Below the pieces are notes generated by a model. That model was not told the DNA's origin. It searched no databases and was given only the letters and a program-made list of their open reading frames with translations. From Penium margaritaceum (Eukaryota > Streptophyta > Zygnematophyceae > Desmidiales > Peniaceae): a stretch of 25,848 bases of DNA. Location: the NCBI GenBank assembly GCA_023375785.1, contig SZWC01004670.1, forward strand, positions 72,677 to 98,524. The letters are read 5' to 3'. Positions 20,753-25,848 of this stretch are shown here, piece after piece (the first letter of the stretch is position 1; each line of letters starts with the position of its first letter). Made by a program: the position numbers and the translations under genes.

Positions 20753-23700
20753 AGACACTGTCCACACATTTTCCAGACATTGCCAGGCATTACCCAGGCA
20801 TTGCCCAGGCATTGCCAAGCATTCCCAGGCATTACCAGGCATTTTCAAGGCATTGTTAGGCACTGCCAATCATAGCCACCCAATGCCCACGCTTTGTCAG
20901 ACTTTGCCCAGGCATTTTCCAGGCATTGCCAAGCATTGTCCAAGCATTGCCGAAGCATTGCCAGGCATTGTCAAGGCATTTCCCAAGCATTGCGAGGCAT
21001 TGCCCAGGCTTTCCCACGTATTGCCAGGCATTGCCCAGGCATTACCAGGCATTGCCCATGCATTGCCAAGAATTTCCAGGCATTGCAAGGCATTTCCAGG
21101 CAATTAAGGCATTGCCCAAGCCTAACTGAGACATTGCCAGGCATTGCGAGGCATTGCCAGGCATTACGACGCATTGCCAGGCATTGCCCAAGCATTGCCA
21201 CGCATTGCCAGGCATTGCCAAGGATTGCCGAAGCATTGCCTAGGCATTGCCACCTTTTGCCAGGCATTGTCTAAGCATTTCCAAGGCATTGCCACGCATT
21301 TCCCAGGCATTGCCCAGGGATTGCAAGGCATTTCCAAGCATTGCCCAGGCATTGCAAGGCTTTGATAGGCATTGCCAGGCATTGCAAGGCATCGCCAGGC
21401 ATTGCCGAGCATTGCCCATGTATTGTAAGGCATTGCGAGGCATTTCGTGGCATTACCGAGGCGTTACCCAGGTATTACCCAAGCATTGCCAGGCATTGTC
21501 CAGGCAATGTCCAGGCATTCCTTGGCATTTCTCAGTCATTGTCGAGGCATTACCAGGAATTTCAAGCATTATCCAAGCATTGCCAAGCATTGCCAGGCAT
21601 ATCCAAGCATTCTCTATACATTGCTTGGCATTGCCACGCATTGCCGAGCATTGTTCAGGCATTGCCCACGCATTGCCTAGGCATTGCCAGGCATTTCAAG
21701 CATTGTGGAGGCCTTGCCAGGCATTGCCAAGCATTACCAGGCATTACCCAGGCAAAGTCAGGCATTGGCCAGGCATGGCCCAGGCATTGCCACGCATTGC
21801 CAGGCATTGCCTATGCATTGCCGAGGCATTGATAGGCATTGCCAGGCATTGCCAAGCATTGCGCAGGCATTACTAGGCATTACAAGGCATTGCCAAAGCC
21901 ATGCCTACGCATTGTCAGGCATGGGCAGACATTGCCCTAGCATTGCAAGGCATTGCCAGGCATTGCCAAGGGTTGCCTAGGCACTCCTAGGCTTTGCCAG
22001 GCATTGCCCAAGCATTGCCAGGCACTGCCAGGCATTGCCTAGGCATTGCCTAGGCATTGCCCAGGCGTTGCCAAGCATTGCCAAAGCATTACCTAGGCAT
22101 TGGCACGTGTTTGAGGCATTGTGAGGCATTGCAAGGCATTGCCAATCATTGCAAGGCATTGCTAGGCATTGCCTGGGCATTCCCAAGCAATTCAAGCATT
22201 GGTGATGCATTGCGAGGCGTTGCGAGGCATTGCCACGCTTTGCCACGCATTGTCGAGGCGTTGCCACGCATTGCCAGGCATTGCCCAAATACTATGAAGG
22301 CATTGCCAGACATTGTCCAAGCATTGCCGAGGCATTTCCCAGGCATTGCAAGGTTTTGCAAGGCATTGCCAGACATAGCCACGCATTGTCGAGCATTGCC
22401 CAAGCTTTGCCAGGCATTGTCCAAGCATTGCAAGGCATAGCCAGGCATTCCCCAAGCATTGCCTAGGCGTTGCTAGGCATTGCCTAGGCATTGCATGGGA
22501 GTGCCCAGGAATTTCCTAGGCATTGCCAGGCATTGCTACGCATTGACAGGCATGGCCAAGGCGTTGCCAGGCACTTCCCTAGCATTGCCACAAATTGCGA
22601 GGCATAACAAAGCATTATTGAGCCATTGGCCACGCATTGGCAGTGTTTGCGAGGCATGGCCAGACATAGCCAGGCATTGCTCGGCATTGCCAGGCATTGC
22701 GTAGGCTTAGCAAGGCATTGCCTAGGCATTGCCATGAATTGCTTAGGCAGTGCCTAGGCATTGCTAGGCATTGCATGACACTGCCAGGCATTGCCCAGGT
22801 ATTGCCAGGCAATGCCCAAGCATTTCTAGGCATTGCAAAGGCATTGTCAGACATGGGCAGGCATTGCCCAAGCATTGCCAGTGATTACCAAGGCATTACC
22901 AAGCTTTGCCAGGTATTATCCAAGCATTGCCAGGCATTTCCATGAATTGCAAGGTATTGCAAGGCATTGCCAGGCATTGCTAGGCATTCCCCAAGCATTC
23001 CCCAGCAATGGCGAGGCATTGTCCACGCATCGCCTAGCTACTGGCAGGCATTTCAGGCATCGCCAGCCATTTCCAGGCATTGCCAGACATTGTCCAAAAT
23101 AACCAAGCATTCCCAAGCACTGCCTAGGCATTGCCAGTCATTTCCAGGCATTATTAGGCATTGCCGAGGCATTCCCCAGGCATTGCCCAAGCATTACCTA
23201 GGCATTGGCACATATTTAAGGCACTGCCTAGCATTGCCAAGTATTGCAAGACATTGCCAAGGCATTGGGAGGCTTTGCCCAAACATTGTTTAGGCATTTC
23301 CAAGCATTGACCATGCATTCCATATGCATTGCTAGCACTTGAGGCATTGCCAAGGCATTGCCAGGCATTGCTAGACATTTATCGAGGCATTGCCCGGCTT
23401 TGCCAGGCATTGCCGAGGCATTGCCACGCATAGCCTGGTATGGCCCAAACATTGTTTAAGCATTGCCAGGAATTGCCCAAGCATTGCCTAGGCATTGCCA
23501 GGCATTTCTGGTATTGCGAGGCATTGATAGGCAACGTCAGGCATTACCAAGGCATTGCCAGGCATTGCCCGGGCATTGCCAGGTTTTGCAAGGCATTGCC
23601 ACACATAGCCAGGCATTGTCAGGAATTGCCCAGGCTTTGCCAGGCATTGTCCAAGCATTGCAAGGCATAGCTAGGCATTGCCCAGGCATTGCCTAGCCAT

Positions 23701-23774
23701 TGCCAGGCATTGCCTAGGCATTGATTGGTAGTGCCCGGGCATTAGCTAGGCATTGCCACCAATTGAAAGGCATT
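20753..23774 (+). repeat. Minisatellite array 3
   Basis: About 3.0 kb of the same units in plus orientation, beginning right at the LTR terminus and ending at a T-run near 23774. The right half contains large collinear duplications (listed separately), so this is where the longest higher-order copying is visible. Open frames such as 21247-21876 (209 codons) encode only the degenerate repeat peptide. Confidence 0.94.
22351..23740 (+). repeat. Higher-order duplication in array 3 (offset 1230 bp)
   Basis: About 160 bp at 22351-22510 is collinear without gaps with 23581-23740. Landmarks are AGGTTTTGCAAGGCATTGCC, ACATAGCC, CATTGTCCAAGCATTGC and an AGTGCCC near the end. An upstream pair at 22091-22120 and 23196-23225 (ACCTAGGCATTGGCAC, then a TTT-containing variant) is offset by 1105 bp, so about 125 bp was gained or lost between them. 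Similar CATTGGCA...TTT strings at 22635 and 23986 suggest more diverged copies. Confidence 0.75.
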
Positions 23775-23920
23775 TTTTTTAAGAGTTTTTATAGATGGTC
23801 TGGGCTGAAAATACCTCCCAATGGGCCTCCTTTCGGGAACTGCTACAATGGCAACTGTCGGTCTGTTTCACGCCCTCCAGACTCGGCATTGACATTGACA
23901 TTGCTATTGACATTAACAAG
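23775..23920. other. Small non-array insertion with (GACATT) microrepeat
   Basis: After a run of eight T the array stops and about 110 bp of unrelated sequence follows. Then comes a short stretch, about 23885-23915, with CATTGACATTGACATTG spacing of 6 bp, before normal units resume. I see no terminal inverted repeats or target duplication. It may be a small insertion or a diverged former spacer. Confidence 0.5.
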
Positions 23921-24012
23921 AATTGCTGAGGCATTGCCCAGGCATTGCCAGGCTTTGCACAGGCATTAGTGAGGCATTGCCTAGGCATTGGCATGCTTTG
24001 CGAGGCATGGCC
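23921..24012 (+). repeat. Right-hand remnant of array 3
   Basis: Seven or eight units in plus orientation (AGGCATTGCC and variants), ending with GAGGCATGGCCA at about 24012, where the right-hand Copia LTR region begins. Confidence 0.8.
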
Positions 24013-24642
24013 ATGAGAAAGTGCGTAGAAGCTTCCTAGCAACACGGCCGCTGACCGGGCGTCAGTGCCTGGTCAGACGGTGACGACAGTCACAGGTCGT
24101 ACACACAACGGCAAGGGTTTGACTAGGAGACACAAGTCAAAGTGTCAGAATGCTTCAATATAGCATATGCAGAGAGAGATGACAACTGACAGGTCCAGGG
24201 CATAAATACCTGCCGCGGCGCACGGCGGGTGTCGCACGCGGCAGTCCAAGAGCTGTCCTAAAACCGGCCCAAAACCACTGTTTTGTCCGTAACTCTGCGC
24301 ACACATGTCAGAATCCTACGCCGTCTGAACCTAGACGTGCATAATCGAAAGACGGACACAACGACTGGTCACATGCATGCATCCATTGACTGACAGCGAG
24401 TATACAATGCAAAAACATGCAAATGGGCCTCATGCCCAATCCGCCGAAAGGCGCCTGCAAGACGTAGAAGGCACAGCAAGGAGTCCCAGGGGCTCTGGAA
24501 CAGTGGTCGGTCAGCTCCAAGCGGGTAGTCCGCCGCCTGTCGTCGCGACGGCGTCATTGGGGCCGCCTGCCTCAGGGATCTGCACGAGTATGGACACGGC
24601 CAAGTGGTCATAGTAAACTGTACAGGAACGGCACAAAGCACA
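24013..24642 (-). repeat. Candidate 3' LTR of the right-hand Copia element
   Basis: A ~630-bp non-coding stretch between array 3 and the polypurine tract of the RT/RNase H remnant. On the minus strand it would begin TGTGCTTTG next to the tract and end ...TTTCTCA next to the array. Only the TG and CA ends are convincing; I see no matching longer terminal inverted repeat and no second LTR, so the boundaries are tentative. A TATTTATG string on the minus strand at about 24201-24208 is placed like a U3 promoter. It is not similar to the other two LTR families in the window. Confidence 0.5.
24201..24208 (-). promoter_or_regulatory. TATA-like box in the candidate LTR
   Basis: The minus strand reads GGTATTTATG here, in GC-rich surroundings and about 190 bp before the array side of the candidate LTR. 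Position and sequence fit a core promoter, but nothing else confirms it. Confidence 0.35.
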
Positions 24643-24653
24643 ACTTTCCCCCA
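24643..24653 (-). promoter_or_regulatory. Candidate polypurine tract of the right-hand Copia element
   Basis: The minus strand reads TGGGGGAAAGT about 95 bases after the RNase H stop codon and just before a TG. This is the expected place for a polypurine tract. Confidence 0.6.
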
Positions 24654-24748
24654 TGACCCGATGGTACGCATGTCCATACGCGTGCAGCACTGGTACAACC
24701 ACATAGTGAGTGACACAGACAGATGAGACATCAACGTACATCCCACAC

Positions 24749-25848
24749 TCAACCACTGTCATGCACGGGGCGAAGCCCAACAGAACGAATGGCCACCAGG
24801 AACTTTCCGCGGGCAAGTGCCTTTGTCAAGAAATCAGCACGCTGCAAGTCAGTGCCAACCCACATGATGAAGATCACGCGTCGCTCCACCAGATCACGAA
24901 CGCAGTGATGCTCAACCTCAATGTGCTTTGTGCGAGCATGAAAAATACCAGAGTTCTCGGCAATGGCGAGAGCACTCTGGTTGTCGCAACGCAGCACAAT
25001 GGCGGGTACTGACTGCCCAAGCTCAAGAAACAAGCGCTGCAGCCAAACTGCCTCAGCAGCCCCTGCCCCCAAAGCCACATACTCTGCCTCCGACGAGCTA
25101 CGTGCGATGCAGCCCTGCTTCTCGCTTCGCCAAGACGAAGCGGTACCACCGAGCAGAAACATGTAGCCAGTGCGACTGCGCCCGTCAGGGCTCCAAGCCC
25201 AGTCGCTGTCAGTGTAGCCGTTAAGGACCACCGAACACTCCCGACGAAAGCAGAGTCTGAGATACGGCGTGGAGACCACATACCGTACCACTCGCACAGC
25301 CGCGTGAAGAGCTCTCGCACGTGGAGCCTACGAGAAGTGGGCGATTAGGTTGACGGCGAACGCGATGTCGGGAAGCGTGGTAGTGGCCATGTACATCAGA
25401 GATCCGATAAGACGGAGGTACAAGGTCACGTCCACTGTCTCCCCCAGCTGTGTAGGGTCATCCACCTTCAGGGCATCCTGCCCATCAGGTGCGAGTGGTG
25501 TGGAAGCAGTGGGCACTGCACCAAGGAGATCGCTAAAGCACTCCCCCACGACTCGTGCGTGTCGGGCCTGATGCAGCAATAGTGTCCGATGTCTGCGATC
25601 TCGGACAATCTCCATACCAAGAAACACCGATGCAGGACCGAGGTCCTTCCTCCTGTAGGCAGTTTGCAGGACAGCCTTGGCCTCCTTCACGGCCTCCAAC
25701 GATGGAGACGCGATCAGGAGGTCATCAACATAGACCAGGATGGCGGTAAACCGCTCGAGTGTCGGTAGGATGAAGAGTGAGGGGTCTGCCTCGCTCTGTA
25801 CGTATCCTGCGCGAGTCAAGGTGCCAGTGATCTCCCGGTTCCAACACC
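24749..25848 (-). pseudogene. Copia pol (RT C-terminal part and RNase H), partial, one stop
   Basis: The frame enters from the right edge, so the protein is incomplete at its N-terminus. The RT part shows ADPSLF, the intact catalytic box YVDDLL at about 25715-25732, FLGMEI and LIGSLMYMATTT. A TAG stop at 25328-25330 follows HFS, and the same frame then continues with the RNase H domain: GYTDSDW, SSSEAEYVAL, RCDNQSA, HARTKHIE and ADFLTKAL, ending with TGA at 24749-24751. All acidic catalytic residues I can place are present. It therefore differs clearly from the decayed copy at 8024-9410 and belongs to another copia lineage. It may be a recently disabled element, or the single stop may be a sequence error; the missing upstream part would decide. 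Confidence 0.92.

Noticed and set aside
19974..20757. Target site duplication around the probable solo LTR
   Set aside because: The flanking five bases (GCCAG left, AGACA right) do not match. Array units on both sides would also give false matches easily, so none is claimed.
24308..24816. Minus-strand frames of 70-127 codons downstream of RNase H as extra element genes
   Set aside because: They cross the polypurine tract and the candidate LTR, overlap each other in different frames and show no recognisable domain.

Overview
This window looks like repeat-dominated nuclear DNA from a eukaryote, most likely the green lineage (a streptophyte alga or land plant). The reasons are Ty1/copia-type pol remnants, a nested LTR element with the TGGTATCAGAGC primer-binding site typical of plant copia elements, and no sign of compact prokaryotic gene organisation. 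I cannot name the species. I found no intact host gene, tRNA or rRNA.

Layout. Positions 1-360 are unique flank. Positions 361-6257 are minisatellite array 1, built from degenerate 10/11-bp units around CCAGGCATTG. Positions 6260-6775 are a truncated LTR copy. Positions 6776-7250 are the same minisatellite in the opposite orientation. Positions 7251-14917 are a decayed minus-strand Copia element: a 720-bp 3' LTR, polypurine tract, RNase H and RT, then integrase and pre-integrase, with gag and the 5' LTR absent. Its RT is split by a complete plus-strand LTR retrotransposon at 9411-13312 (two 617-bp LTRs, TGTCAGAA/TTCTGACA ends on the 5' copy, PBS, PPT, 5-bp duplication CACCT). Positions 14928-19978 are array 2. 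Positions 19979-20752 are a probable solo LTR whose last ~190 bp match the LTR of the decayed Copia. Positions 20753-23774 are array 3, followed by a small insertion and an array remnant to about 24012. From 24013 to the right edge is a second, better preserved minus-strand Copia element (LTR-like region, PPT, RNase H, RT).

The most interesting signal is the minisatellite, which covers about 14.5 kb, more than half of the window. In the stretches I counted the unit averages about 10.4 bp, close to one turn of B-DNA. It is almost its own reverse complement (8 of 10 positions), has few stop codons in any frame, and encodes the same cyclic decapeptide in all three frames of a strand. Its boundaries repeatedly coincide with LTR ends or a pol break. 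Scenarios for function (nucleosome phasing, hairpin RNA, siRNA source, element-associated amplification) are inference. The structural facts were read directly from the sequence. Counts and alignments were made by eye.
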